Under the pieces are notes generated by a model that saw only the letters and a list, made by a program, of their open reading frames with translations, made no database searches and was not told where the DNA came from. 64,000 nt of DNA from Posidonia oceanica (lineage: Eukaryota; Streptophyta; Magnoliopsida; Alismatales; Posidoniaceae), in contig JAZBRS010000020.1 in NCBI GenBank assembly GCA_037176725.1, positions 96,056,501 through 96,120,500 on the forward strand, written 5' to 3'. Below are positions 1 through 11,347 of this stretch, piece by piece. A program made the translations under genes and the position numbers. Within the stretch, counting starts at the first letter, position 1; every line of letters starts with the position of its first letter.

Positions 1-333
1 TGATAGTGAAGGGAAAACACTTATCATATCATAAGGCATGCATACATGGCATGTGCATGTGTGGTGGTATAGCAAATGTGTAAAACAAAGCATTCATCAC
101 CCAAAAAGCGTGTATTATTGTGCCAAGCAAATATTTAGTCATATAATGCGAGAAATAATGCAAGGATCAGCAGGCAAATAAAGTAAGTAAAGACAAGCAA
201 GCAGTAGAGTATGTAAAGGTAGAGCAAGCAATAAAGCAATGTAAACAGGCAAGGTAAGCAAAAGATGCAAAATTCAAGTGGTGAGAAAGCCAAAAACGAA
301 AGCCAGAGTCTAGAATCCCCAGCGAAGTCGCCA
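1..333 (-). mobile_element. 5' leader of a second tandem Ogre/Tat-like body (partial)
   Basis: Untranslated leader of an Ogre/Tat-like retrotransposon read on the minus strand; the rest lies left of the window. It aligns with the leader of the body at 31,060-31,391 (shared GATAGTGA-AAAACACTTATCA, CAAGCAAGTATTTA-type and AAAGCAAGTAAAG motifs) and with the plus-strand leader near 5,910-6,420. It ends in a primer-binding site at 316-333. No reading frame here looks coding. Because the LTR on its right (335 onward) also abuts a polypurine tract at its far end, this leader belongs to a different body from the one at 20,720-31,394. Confidence 0.75.
316..333 (-). other. Primer-binding site, tRNA-Arg type
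   Basis: On the minus strand this reads TGGCGACTTCGCTGGGGA, starting one base after the LTR end. It resembles the 3' end complement of plant tRNA-Arg, the usual primer of Ogre/Tat elements. The tRNA assignment is from general knowledge, not from an alignment. Confidence 0.7.
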
Positions 334-334
334 C

Positions 335-1700
335 TGTAGTAACCCCGAAATTTGGATCGTCCATGCACGATGCCAAAGCTTGCGTGCACCGATCGGAATT
401 AGGTTAACTATTAGCAGTTGGACCCGAGGAGGGATGCTCTACTCGGAAATGCTAGAAAAAAAGGAAAAAACAAAGATAAGACTAAATCAGAGTCGCCACC
501 ATGTTTATTAAATCGGGAGACAAGGAAAACCAGGGAAAGCATGAGAAATCATGCAAAAAAGAAAGAAAAAAGAATGCAAATGCTATGCAAATGTGACTCG
601 TGCCTAGGATAAGAGCATAATGGTCATTGCGGGCCAAGAGAAAGGGCAAGGACTCCTGTTACGCATGCGGATGGTGTTAGGCACCCCCGATACGTCTAAA
701 GAATCAGTTTTTCAAGGCTTAACGCTCGCATATGCTGGAAGATGCATGCTGTGAATGTCTAAATGCCATGAATGCTTAATTACATGCTCAAATGTATGCT
801 CTAAGTGTTAAGATGCGTGCAAGGAATTAAACGTGCAATCTATGTGCTCAGCAGCGCTGCCAGTGTTCCGAACGGGCAAGTCCTGGTTCGTAAGAACTCC
901 AGACAGTAAGCATCACTGCTCTAATGCAAATGCAGACGATAAATCAAAGCAGCAATGAAAACCATGTAATGCAGGTGTGCGACAAGCAAAAGGAAGCAAA
1001 ACAGGGGCGGCAAAGCCTATTCTACTTGCACGAGAAAACGATTCATGCAGTGCAAATGATAAGGCAATGAGTGATATGCAGTGATTCAGGTGGACTTATC
1101 TTGAGGATCTGGGACCTGATCTAAAATAACTTTGGTTAGAATGAAAGATCATTCAACCAAGAAGACTTGGATAGTTAGATCGTGAAGATTCAACGGTCCG
1201 ATCAAAAGTTATTCAGGTTTCAAGTCAGATGGCACAAGGGCCAGGAAAAGTGGTCTAAGTAGGGGTCTAAGTGCAAATTACCCCTATGTGTGTGTGCAGT
1301 GCTAGGTGTCTTACATGTTATGAGGCTAACAATGCTAAAAGGGATGTAGGGGAGCTATATGCAATGACATGGGAGTGTAAAGCATGTAAGAATGCAAATG
1401 CAGGGACCTAAGTGCAATTAAAATAACGACAGGGGTCTGAATGAAAAATGTCCCTATGTGTGTGCAATGTAGGGCAAATGTGTGATGAAAGCTAATGCAG
1501 CAATGCAACAGGTAAGTATGAGCAAAATGCAACATTAATTAAAAGATGCGCATGCAATAGAACAAGAAAATGACCTACATGCAATTTTGAAAACATATGG
1601 GACTAAAGTGCAATGCAAAAGAAACATGCAAACATGCAACAGTTGGATATTAGGACTAACATGCAATTAGACCTAACTGTGGGGTTTTAAATGCAAGACA
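335..1700 (-). repeat. Middle LTR of the Ogre/Tat-like complex, U5 side (left piece)
   Basis: First part of an LTR of about 4.7 kb, read on the minus strand and split by the element at 1,706-17,373; it resumes at 17,379. The U5 end resembles the U5 of the inserted element (shared GATCGGTGCACGC and GGACGATC motifs). The stretch 1,081-1,700 matches 32,200-32,800 of the right LTR at high identity by eye. It contains the degenerate GGACTNAAATGCAAT-type repeat typical of these LTRs. The short open frames are shadows. Confidence 0.8.
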
Positions 1701-1705
1701 AGATG
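1701..1705. repeat. Target-site duplication AGATG (left)
   Basis: AGATG directly precedes the TGTTGACACC start of the 5' LTR and is repeated exactly at 17,374-17,378 after the 3' LTR. This marks one complete insertion. Confidence 0.95.
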
Positions 1706-4700
1706 TGTTGACACCCCATTTTTCGATTTTTTGGGGCTCTCTCTCTCTCTAGTGGCTTCACAACCCTAAATCCTAAGACCAAACCCAAAATCACATCCAT
1801 TTTTTTAACTTAGAAAACCCTCACCCAAAAAATCAGAAAAATTAAAAACTTTAGAACCCTAAAACCAAACACTTCAAAACAAACTTCCTATCAAACTTCA
1901 AACCAAACCCTAAACCTTAAACCCAACCAAACCTTAAAACCCTAGAAAACCCTAGGTAAAACTACACCCAAACCCTAGAGAAACCCTAGGTAAACCCTAA
2001 ACCCTCAACCCTAGAAAACCTTAGGTAAAACTACACCCAAAACCCTAGGTTAAACCCTAGGTTAGACCCTAGAAAACCCTAGGTCACACTCACACAAAAT
2101 CCCTTCCAAATCCAAGTCATTATCCTTCTTTCTCTCCTCATTATCCTTTTCTCTCTCCTCATTATCCTTTTCTCTTTTTCTCCTTCTTTTCCTCTCTTCC
2201 TTTTTCTTTTCTTGCTCCCCAATGGGCCTAGCCCACTCTTGCTCCTCCTCACTTCTTCCCCTTCCTTCTTCCTATTTTATTTCTATTTTTATTTTATTTT
2301 TTTCCATCTTATTTGATTTTTAAATATCCTCTTTCCCTTTCTTTCCTCCTTTCTTCTTTCTTTCTTTCTTTCTTTCCTATCTTCCCATTTCTTTTTCACC
2401 CAAGCCCACTCTATTTCCTTCTTTTTCTTCCATGCCAGCCCAGCCCACAACCCACTTCTTTCTCCTTCCCCCTTTCTTTCCTTCCTTCTCCACCTTTCCT
2501 CCTCCTTCTTCCTTTTCTTTTTATTTCTTTTTTTCTTCAGCCGGGCCTAAGCCCATTCCTCCTCCTCTCCCTTTTCTTCTTTTTTCTTTTTGTTTTTTCT
2601 CCAGCCTGGCCCAGCCATTTCCTCCTTCCCCTTTCTCCTTTTCTCCCCAGCCCGACACGATCTCCTCCTCTTCTTCCCTCCTTTTCCCTCTGCTTCAAAA
2701 GCCTGCAACACTCACAGCACCCAACACCCAACCATCGGCAGCTACACTCCACCACCTGCAGACCTAAGCCTCTCACAAGAACCCACAACCCTCACACACT
2801 CCACCCTATCCAACACTCCTCCTCCTCTCACTGCCACCGCCGACAAGCACCTGCACTACCCTGCCCAAGCCCTGCACACACCATGCCCACTCAAGTGTAA
2901 GGCCCAGACCAAAACCAACCTCCCATCTTCCCTACCAAGGTGTGAGCAACCAGAGAGGGCAAGTGCATCCCAGATTTTTCACTCCCAGAACCAGAGCTTC
3001 CACCCATCTCCGACCTACAGCTTCCCAGCTCCCCACACCCTCACACAGACACTTCGAGCTCACCAAATTCCTCACACACACTCACCACACAACCAGCTTC
3101 CAAACCCAACTCCCAGTTCCCTCCCAAGTGCCCAACTGACTGCTTCCTCCACCACAAACACCCAGCTCCATTTCTGCTCAGAAAAACACCAGAAGTTCAC
3201 ACACCCACAGCCACGACACAGAAGCCCCCCTAATCACCTCCTCCACATTCCCGGAACCACCAGCAACCCAGAGAGCATCGCCACGTTGCCCGGAGACCCC
3301 TGAAGCACCAGAGAGCCCAAAATCACAGCAGCTCCACCAAAAAAATTCATTTCTTCCCGTCGGTGCACCAAACCACCTTCTAAGCAGCTCCAGAGCACCC
3401 ACGCAGCTCCAGCAAGTCGTCCAGATCGCACCTGCAGCCTCCCAGCCCGCCGCACACCACCAAGACCTCCGGCAGCAGCAGCTCAACCTACCGAGCTCGG
3501 TGGCTCGACTAAGACTCCCGCGCAGGTAATTGAACACTCCCCTATTGTAGTTTTGATATGTTCTTGCTTCCTAGCTCCTTAGAACTAGGATTAGAGGCTT
3601 AGATTAAGAAGTCGCCGCCGCCGTTGACTCGTCTTCTCCGGCGAGCTTCTGCAGCTCCGCCGCGCGCCGCCCCGCTCCACCCTGCCCTGAGCTTCCAGAG
3701 TTTCCCCTAAGCACCGCTGGAGCTCCAGGAGCGCAGCCACGACCTTGCCGAGCCTTGCAGCCACCACCAGCGCCGGTTCCTCCGCCGCTTACCTCTGCAA
3801 CAGACCACCGAGACCGTCAGGCCAGCTCCGACCTCCTCGTGCGACACCGAAGCCACCGGCCTACTCCAGAGCGCCGCCTCCAGCTTTCGGGCACCACCAC
3901 CGACCCCTCTGCCCGCCGGAACGCCGGGGTAGACCTTCTTCTCCAGCGCGCCACCGTTGCCATTGAGCGGATACTGTAGCACTATTCATTCATATAGTTT
4001 TAATTTCTAGTTTAGTTCATGCATTGCATAAAAGTCCATTAGTTATTTTAAATTGCTTTCAGATCCTGTCTTTGAATCAAAATCATTTAATCTTCTGTTA
4101 TTAACTTATTACATTGCAATTAAATGCTTTAGTTTTATTTTATTGCATGCAGGTCCTTCATTTAAGTATTTAAATGCATCTGAATGGTAGTTAAATGCAT
4201 GCATTGCATTTTAGTCCTCAGTTTTATTTAAATTGCATTTTAGTCCACTACTGGTTTACATTTCATTTAATGTTGCATTTAAACTTTACTGCATTGCATT
4301 AAAAGTCAGCATGTTGGTTTATTTGCATCTAGGTCCAGAGCATGGTTTGAAAATCATTTAAATGCATTTTAAAACCATATTGCATTGAAATAAAATGTCA
4401 CATGTTTCCAGATTTACTTTTCAGTCCTTGCATCAATTGAAATATCATTTAATCATGCATTTAAACTTTAGTGCATTGCTAAAAAACCCAGCAGCTTCTA
4501 AAATTGCATTTAGGTCCTGTTTTGTTGTAAACTTGATTTAAATGTGTTTTTTTAACTTCATTGCATTGTTTTAAGGTCCTCTGATTTCTGAAATTGCATG
4601 TCAGTCCCTGTCTTCAGTTTTTTGCATGTTTACATGCCTTCTTTGCATTGCATTTAGGTCCTGTAAGTTTTTAAATCAGCATTTAGGTCCTTCCTTGCAT

Positions 4701-5887
4701 TTTTGCATGCACCCCCATTGCATTTAGCATTGCATCCTTGCATGGATTCAAGCATCCTAAACACTCTTGCATGCATACATCCTTATTTTATACACCCTTA
4801 GGGACTATTTGCACTTAGGCCCCTACCTTTTCTGGCCCTTGAGCCTTCTGACTTGATTCCTGAATAACTTTTGATCGGACCGTTGGATTTCCACGATCTA
4901 ACTGTCCAGATCTTCCTGGTTGAATGATCTTTCATTTAAACCAAAGTTATCTCAGATCAGGCCTTAGATTCTCAAGATAAGCCCATCTGAACACTGCATA
5001 GCATCCATTGCATTCCCATTTGCATTGCATGCATCGTTTTGCGTGCCTACATCTGTTTTTGCTCACATTTGCATCGTTTTGCTTGCCTGCATCTGTTTTT
5101 GCTCGCATTCGCATCATTTTGCGTGTCCACTCTCGTTTTCGCTTGCTTTGCATCGTTTTGCGTGCCAACTCTTGTTTTCCTTTGCATGTCGCTTGCGTCT
5201 GCTTGATTTTCCTCATCGTTTTGTTTTAATTGCTTGCATTTGCCTTAGGGCAGTGATGCTTACTGTTTGTAGTTCTCACAAACCAGGGTTGGCCCAGTTC
5301 GGAACACTGACAGCGTTGCTTAGCACATAGGTTGCACGTTTACTTTCCTTGTGCACCGCATCATTTAAAACACACATTTGAGCATGTAATCACAGCATAC
5401 CTAGTATTTAAGCATTCAGGCACCTCATTTAGCAGGCATTCATGGCACCTAGGCATTCAAAGCATACATTATTCCTCAAAAGCGAGCGTAAGCCCAGAAA
5501 GACCAATTCCTTGGGCATGTCGGGGGTGCCTAACACCTTCCCCGCGTGTAACAGGAGTCCTTACCTTTTCTCTGACCCACAATGACCCTTTTGCCCTCGT
5601 CCTTGGCACGAGTCATCTTCTTTGCATTACATTGCATTGCATCCTGTTGTGTGGTTTTGCATTTATTCATGCATTTCCCTGGTTTTCCTTTTCTCCCGAC
5701 TTAATAGACATGGTGGCGACTCCCTTTTGTCTTTTCTTTCTTTTTTCCCTTTGATTTCGTCCCTGTTTTCGGTGTTTTAAGTCGAGTTTCCTCCTGGGAT
5801 CACCCGCTAATAGTGAACTTGATTCCGATCGGTGCACGCGAGCTCTGGTAGCGTGCATGGACGATCGCGAACCCTGGGATCGCTACA
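1706..5887 (+). repeat. 5' LTR of the gag-only element
   Basis: Starts TGTTGACACCCC and ends GCTACA. Order within: a telobox-rich head (about 1,890-2,100), a pyrimidine-rich block (2,100-2,700), a GC-rich block (2,700-3,960), an AT-rich part with degenerate TTGCATTTAGGTCC units (4,000-4,800), then U5. Long proline/serine-rich open frames at 2,313-3,300 are products of base composition and recur in the 3' LTR only because the LTRs are copies. A PBS-like TGGCGACTCC sits inside U5 at 5,714-5,723. Confidence 0.93.
1890..2100 (+). repeat. Telobox-like AAACCCTA cluster in LTR head
   Basis: Many copies of AAACCCTA and of the variant AAAACCCTAGG lie close together, interrupted by other bases. It recurs at 13,330-13,520 and, in reverse, in the other Ogre/Tat-like LTRs (20,590-20,650; 46,810-46,930). 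It is not a perfect heptamer array, so it is not telomeric. In plants, teloboxes are known protein-binding promoter elements; a role here is inference. Confidence 0.7.
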
Positions 5888-5888
5888 G

Positions 5889-5906
5889 TGGCGACTCCGC
5901 TAGAGA
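5889..5906 (+). other. Primer-binding site, tRNA-Arg type
   Basis: TGGCGACTCCGCTAGAGA starts one base after the LTR end (GCTACA-G). It fits the tRNA-Arg primer typical of Ogre/Tat elements and matches the sites at 316-333 and 31,374-31,391. Confidence 0.8.
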
Positions 5907-7184
5907 TACTGGACTCCGACTTTTGTTTTTGGCTTTCTCGCCGCTTGGGTTTTGCATTCTTTGCTTGCCTTGTGCCTTTGCCTTGTCTATTTGCTTGCCT
6001 GCCTGTCTCGATTCCCAGCAAGTCGCACAGTGGCGGCTCTACTAAGGATTCAGACCCCGGCTTTCCTCCTTGGCTCTTTGCTTGCATTGTTTTTGCTTGC
6101 CTTGCTTGTTTACATGCCTTATTTGCTTGCTCTGCACTTACATGCTTTATTACCTGCTCTGTCTTTACATCCTTTATTCATTTGCCTATCCTTGCTTTAC
6201 TTTCTTGCATTATGCATGCCTAAATACTTGCTTGGCAATAATACCTACTTTTTGGGTGGTGAATGCTTTGTTTTACACACTTGCTATGCCACCACATGCA
6301 CATGCCCTGTATATATGCCTTTTGATATGATAGGTGTTTTTTCTTTTCACTATCATGTCCACACACACTAGAACATGCCATGCACATGCCTTTTGCCTTG
6401 TTGCGTGATTGTTTGCATGCCATGATTGTCTGTTTCTTTCCCCTTCGTGCATATGCCATGTTTAGGACATTAGAAACATGTTTGCTCCCCTTTGCTTAAT
6501 CTAAAAGCTACAATAAAACCAAGCAATAACATCTAAGCACAACTAGAGCCAATAACTTGCAATTTTCTCCTTTGGTTAAATAAAATGCAAGTAAAAAACT
6601 CTAAAGCATTTCGCATGTTTGATTCATTCTAGAAAGCATGCATTCTTCTCACCCCTGAGTCCACCCACTTAGTCTGAGAAGGATAGTCCCGTTCTCTCGT
6701 TCAGCTGCTTTGGCATAGGGCGAGCAGGTCGGTCTGTCCCCCCTTGTTTGGGGTCATGTCAGTGCTACTAGAGGGTACATCCCATGCCTCAGCAGGGTCA
6801 AGGCCACTACGGCGCCACCCATTATACCTGAGCTCTGGACCAGGGTCTAGACGGGAGCCTTACTTTCTGACCTGGAGTCAATAAATCCCATACCCATTAG
6901 TGCGTCCTAGTAGGTCATCTACTCAGGACATGCATGGTGAGAGAGCGCATATTAGGGCATTCATTTGCATGCGTGCCATTCATGCCACCTCTAACAAACT
7001 TTTCTTGCATCCAACTTCTAACATCTTTGTTGTTTCCGCAGGGTAGGTGCGGGATCCGCTGCCAGGACCGTGAGCGTCTCTCCTCTGTCTTTGAGCTATC
7101 CGTCGCTTCCGGTAGTAGCTCCCCTTTAGGTCTCGCATCTTTACTTTCTCGTCGCAGCCTTCCCTCACTCGAACTCAGTCAGTG
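5907..7184 (+). mobile_element. Untranslated leader of the gag-only element
   Basis: About 1.3 kb between primer site and gag. It starts with pyrimidine-rich sequence full of TTGCTTGCC-type steps (5,960-6,220), then sequence that matches 30,480-31,370 of the minus-strand body in reverse (for example the CACATGCACATGCC region near 6,290). No frame is conserved as protein. It ends at the gag ATG at 7,185. Confidence 0.75.
6021..6050 (+). repeat. Second PBS-like site downstream of the true PBS
   Basis: TGGCGGCTCTACTAAGGATT and the following CAGACCCCGGCTTT echo the true primer site and what follows it, 132 bp earlier. This looks like an old tandem duplication of the primer-site region. Confidence 0.55.
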
Positions 7185-9603
7185 ATGGCCCAGTCTACCG
7201 GTGAGCTCCGTTTTTCTGTTGATTCGGAGGGGTTTACCACTTGGGTCCCTTCGACTTTCGCTTCCACTCACTCTGTACCTTTTGTGATACCAGGATTCTA
7301 CCCTCAGGTGTCTGGGGCACCCCAGTATGCTGCAGGGCATTGGCAGACCTGCGCCCCTCCGGATCCGGTCATCGAGCCTGTCTTGATGACCGCCCCTCGC
7401 GCTCCAGAGGCGCCTCTGACCCCTCCGTCCCAGGGCTATGTCGCTCTCAACATCCCTTCTGCTGTGGCGACCTTTGCCAAAGGTCCCGACCTCTTGAGTC
7501 TGTCCCCCGGTCGGTCTTGCAACTCAGCATTCCCACTCACAGGGCCCCTGAAGTGTGATATCAGCACCTGATGGAGATTGCCCAGACACTGCAGGGCATG
7601 GCTCTATTAGTTCACCCCTCTTGTGCTCATGCTGCCCCTGAGGTTCTTCTGCAGCCTGCACCTGCACACACTGTACTCCCACCCAGACCATCTCCCCAGC
7701 TACACACTGCTCCGGTGATGAGGGCGTGGCATCTGCCTCCTGCTTTTGCACAACGCTATGCACTGCATGCACCTCCGCCATCTGGTGATCAGTCCTTCGG
7801 GCTGGTTGGAGCACAGTACCCCACTAGCTCACTGTCTGGCATCGCGCCTGCACAGCAACTGATGCTCCAGCACTCTACACCATGTACTACACAACATATT
7901 ATCTATCCACCCCCTTTCATCAGGTTCAGACCCCAGCATACTTTCCTGCCTACACCGCACGCATGCATGGATACACCGGCCATCATGTCGCGCCACCAGG
8001 CGACGCGTTGGTGGACCCGGAGGAGCACCTCGGTGCGTCCTTTTCGGTGTATGTGGCCCTTGCCCCTGCTGCACCACCTCCTTTGGCAGCAGCTCCAGCA
8101 TCCGACGATGATAGGTTCGCCATTCTAAAGAAAGCACTGTGTTTAGTGCAGGGCAAGGACCACCAGTATAACCAGTTTCGCGACCTCTGTCTCTTTCCCG
8201 AGGCCGCACTCCCTCCGAAGTTTCGCATCCTAGACTTCAATAAATACAATGGTAGAGGCTGTCCCATCTCACATCTGAAGGTGTACTGCAGGGACCTTGC
8301 TCAGCTTCAGGCTGATGAAAGGTTCCTTATCCACCTGTTTCAAAAGAGTTTGACCGGCCCTGCGCTCAAGTGGTTCACTTCCCTTGACATGAATACGGTT
8401 CAGACTTGGAATGATCTTTCTCAGGCCTTCCTTGAGTAGTATGCTTTCAACCTCGACTTGATCCCCAAGAGGGAGGATCTTGTTGCCATCCAATAGGGGT
8501 CCCAAGAGCCATTCGAGGAGTATGTCGGTCGCTGGCGCTTCTTAGCCGCCCAGATCAAAGATAGACCCTTCGAGGAGGATTCTATCGAGATGATCATCAA
8601 AGGGGTGCTGCCAGCGATTGGGACTCTGCTTTGCATTCAGCACAACACTAGCTTTGCATCACTGATTAGGGCTGGCGCTTGCATGGAGAGCTCACTATGA
8701 AGTGCGTATTTCCCCACACTTTCTGCATTGGCTAGGCAGGCCAACATCTCCAGCAATCGCCGCAGTAGCAACAACAACAACAACTCTGCTCCCGATTACT
8801 CCGAGCAGCACACTACAGCATGCGCTGATCCTTCCGAAGAGCCTGCCTATGCAGAGAGTCAGCTAGACCCTTTTCCGCTAGAGCATGCACCTAGCTATGC
8901 ACACACTGCCACCGTCGAGCCCATGCATCACGTTGCACCTGCTCGGCAAGGACTCCGACCAGGGCAGAAACGACTTCGTCAGGCTGAGTGTGATTACACC
9001 CCTCTGCCCGAACCACTGAGCGTCATCTTCTCTTAGGTCGAGTCACACCTGCGACACCTGGCTATCCGCCCGTCACCGAATCCCCCTCCACGGTGGCATA
9101 ACACGGATCAGTTCTACAGCTTCCATCGAGCCACGGGGCACTCGACGGATGACTGCGTCACTTTACGGGATGCCGTCTAGGGCCTGATCGACCGTAAGGT
9201 CTTCAGCATTGCCGTGTAGGAGGCAGCACCTACACCGACACCTGCACATGCACTTGCACGTAAGGCTTTGCAGCTGCCGGAACCTCGGGGGTCTACACTA
9301 GGCTTTTCTGAGTCCAGCTCTGCCCCGATGGATCCTTCTGATCCCATCGGTGCAACCCCCTTTTCTTGTCTTTCCTACCTCGTCCGAGGGACGCCTGGGG
9401 ATACAACGACAGTGTCGACGGCAAGCCCAATCGCAGCCTCATCCAGGTTAGCTCCTTCTCCAACTTTTGCAGCTCCAGTGCTCCCTACACTGCCGTCAGC
9501 AGCTCCAGTAGCCCCAGTGCTCTCCGCACTACCGACACAACCTCTGCCGACAGCGCCAACAGTGTAGGAGCGGACCCAGCACCTCCCTCCCGAGGTTGCT
9601 GAC
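7185..9603 (+). pseudogene. gag: gag of the gag-only element, broken
   Basis: Capsid/nucleocapsid precursor of Ogre/Tat type, now damaged. It begins ATGGCCCAGTCT and has a proline-rich N-terminal part. Frame changes occur near 7,500 and 7,880, and a stop at 7,556 interrupts the part resembling the related gag near 29,850. The core retrotransposon-gag domain is at about 8,090-8,640 (motifs FRDLC, GPALKWFTSLDM, TWNDL), with stops near 8,438 and 8,494. The nucleocapsid knuckle at about 9,107-9,157 reads YSFHRATGHSTDDC, where the relative has CDFHRVVGHSMNNC, so its first Cys ligand is lost. The tail ends in an Ala/Pro/Thr-rich segment leading to CCTCCCTCCCGAGG. No pol follows. The frames are recognisable but cannot give one intact protein. 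Confidence 0.85.
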
Positions 9604-9752
9604 AGGTACGTCCCTCTTACTCTCTCTTTTCTTTCCTGTTTTGTCTTTTCATTTCTTGTCATTTTGTTTTGCGTTTTCTCGTTTGTCAGAAAACCCGTAA
9701 AAAATACAAAACACTTGAAAACTTAAAAAAACATGCCTTTCCCTTTTACATC

Positions 9753-9898
9753 GGGCCGGCACTCCTAACTGCTCGGCGATAAGTCCGTCAACTTATCATT
9801 CAGGCTGATACCCCTAACTATCTGGCGATAGGTCCATTAACTCATCATCATCGGGCTGATACCCCTAACTATTCGGCGATAGGTCCGTCAACTTATCA
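9753..9898 (+). repeat. Stem-loop repeats, cluster 1 (three units)
   Basis: Three units of the form GGGCTGATACCCCTAACTA, a short spacer, then a stem-loop. The first has a perfect 7-bp stem, GATAAGT (9,778-9,784) with ACTTATC (9,791-9,797), around CCGTCA. The third has GATAGGT with ACTTATC, kept by a G-U pair. Confidence 0.75.
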
Positions 9899-10123
9899 CC
9901 TGGCACATATCAATCACTTTGCATGCATATCCATCATCTTGCACATATCTATCATCATGCATTGTCATTTACTGCATGTACATGCCACTTCTTGCTTCCT
10001 GTAAAGACAAAAGCACCAAAAAAATCAAGAAAATCAAAAAACACAAAATTATTTTCTTCGTCTATCTACTGGTTTTCCCTTTTTATGTTTTCCTAAACCA
10101 AAAACCTAAAAAATACAAAACCA

Positions 10124-10552
10124 ATGCAAAAACCTAAAAACATGTTTGTCCCTTCCCCTTCTAAAAAATACAAAACCCATAAACATTTGTATAATCAGAA
10201 ACCGGCTTTGGACAAACAAGCAGCGCCCAGAGGATGTCAAGCAGTGACAATCTCAGGTAGGTCTCACCCAAGCAGTGCCATCTCTTGCATGTGGCTACAT
10301 AGTGAGACTGAGAGCAGAACAGAGCATCTCGTTGAGCTTAAGAACTCCCAAAAGCGAGATCCACCTTATCAAGAGAGTCCACCAGACATGGAAAGGACCG
10401 AAGCAGAGCAAAGCATAGCTAGAGGCTGCCTGTACACATTGCAGAGGCTGAAGGTGTACGCCGATCAGGCAAACTCTCAACGCCTCATCCGGGATCGCTA
10501 CCCCAAGAGGGCGAAGACATGCATATCCAAAAGAATAGAGATCATGTGAGCA
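10124..10552 (+). CDS. Uncertain sense open frame in the 3' module
   Basis: A frame of about 140 codons (MQKPKNMFV start) of unknown function. A related but shorter frame occurs in the homologous module on the minus strand (about 22,822-23,004, MQKIQNMFV), sharing LALDKQ/PALDKQ and PRGCQAVTISGR. The shared segment is also open on the opposite strand, so it may be no more than shared DNA. I do not recognise a domain. Expression as a protein is doubtful. Confidence 0.25.
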
Positions 10553-10732
10553 TAAGAATATGATAACATGATATGCATGCTGAGCATAAAAGAACAATGA
10601 AGAGAGAAGTTGAAGAAAGAAGGTGCTCATGAGAGGAGTGACTCGGACGAGCGTCAAAGCCCCCTCAGCTGTCAACCTCAAGCATTGCAATGTCAACTGT
10701 ATAGGATACTTATCAGGAGGACCTGGCCCCAC
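10295..10732 (-). CDS. Uncertain antisense open frame in the 3' module
   Basis: An open frame of about 145 codons antisense to the element (MGPGPPD start, middle motif CSHDLYSFGYACLRPL). The homologous module at 22,396-22,875 has an antisense frame of 159 codons that starts MGPGPPD and shares the same middle motif, but the frames drift apart through indels. Antisense genes in the 3' region are known from Tat-lineage elements such as Grande, which makes it worth noting. No domain is recognised, and the indels argue against strong selection. Confidence 0.25.
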   Translation of the reverse strand: MGPGPPDKYPIQLTLQCLRLTAEGALTLVRVTPLMSTFFLQLLSSLFFYAQHAYHVIIFLCSHDLYSFGYACLRPLGVAIPDEALRVCLIGVHLQPLQCVQAASSYALLCFGPFHVWWTLLIRWISLLGVLKLNEMLCSALSLTM

Positions 10733-11347
10733 CCTCCGAGTGCAGTAGCACGCTCCAATCCCCTATGCAGACAACTCTACTCCCCTGGTAGGCTAGATGC
10801 GGATCCAGTCGCTCATAAGGGGAAAAGAAAAATCATTTTGTGAGCGTTAAAAGCGGTAGCTGGTCCCCGAAGAATTGAGACGGTGGCTGTAAAGCTACAT
10901 CCAACGCTTCTGCTACACACAGACAGCCAAAGGCTATACTCTGCAAAGCTAAGGCCTCATTCCGAACCAAGAGTGAGAAAGAGAGACATCAACCACAACT
11001 CGGTATGGCGTTGCTCGAGGATCGAGATCCCCTGAATCAAAAACTGCAAAAGCATCCTCGTCACACAGCTGCTTTAAGTTCGAAGCCACCAAAAAATACA
11101 TGTTGTAATATATCTTTATCTTCCCTTCTCCTTGTTTTCGAAAACCGGAGCCAAGGACGAGCACTTTTGCCTGTCTCGCACAGAGGCTCCGCGCTTTTCA
11201 AATTTTTCTGCTCACCGCGTTGGGCAAGTCCGTGATGACCGGCGTGTACCTCGTTTGTCACCTTGTGACGCCACGAAGCATGCCCGCACTGAGACCAATG
11301 CACGCCTATCACGATGGTTTCTTGCTTTCTTTCTGCATTCCTTGCAT

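Noticed and set aside
1890..2100. Interstitial telomere array
   Set aside because: AAACCCTA motifs are interrupted and variable and recur at the same place in each related LTR, so this is LTR sequence, not inserted telomeric DNA.
2313..3303. Long Pro/Ser/Phe-rich open frames, repeated at 13,744-14,407
   Set aside because: They lie in pyrimidine-rich LTR sequence, overlap in several frames, and are repeated only because the two LTRs are copies. No domain or start context supports them.
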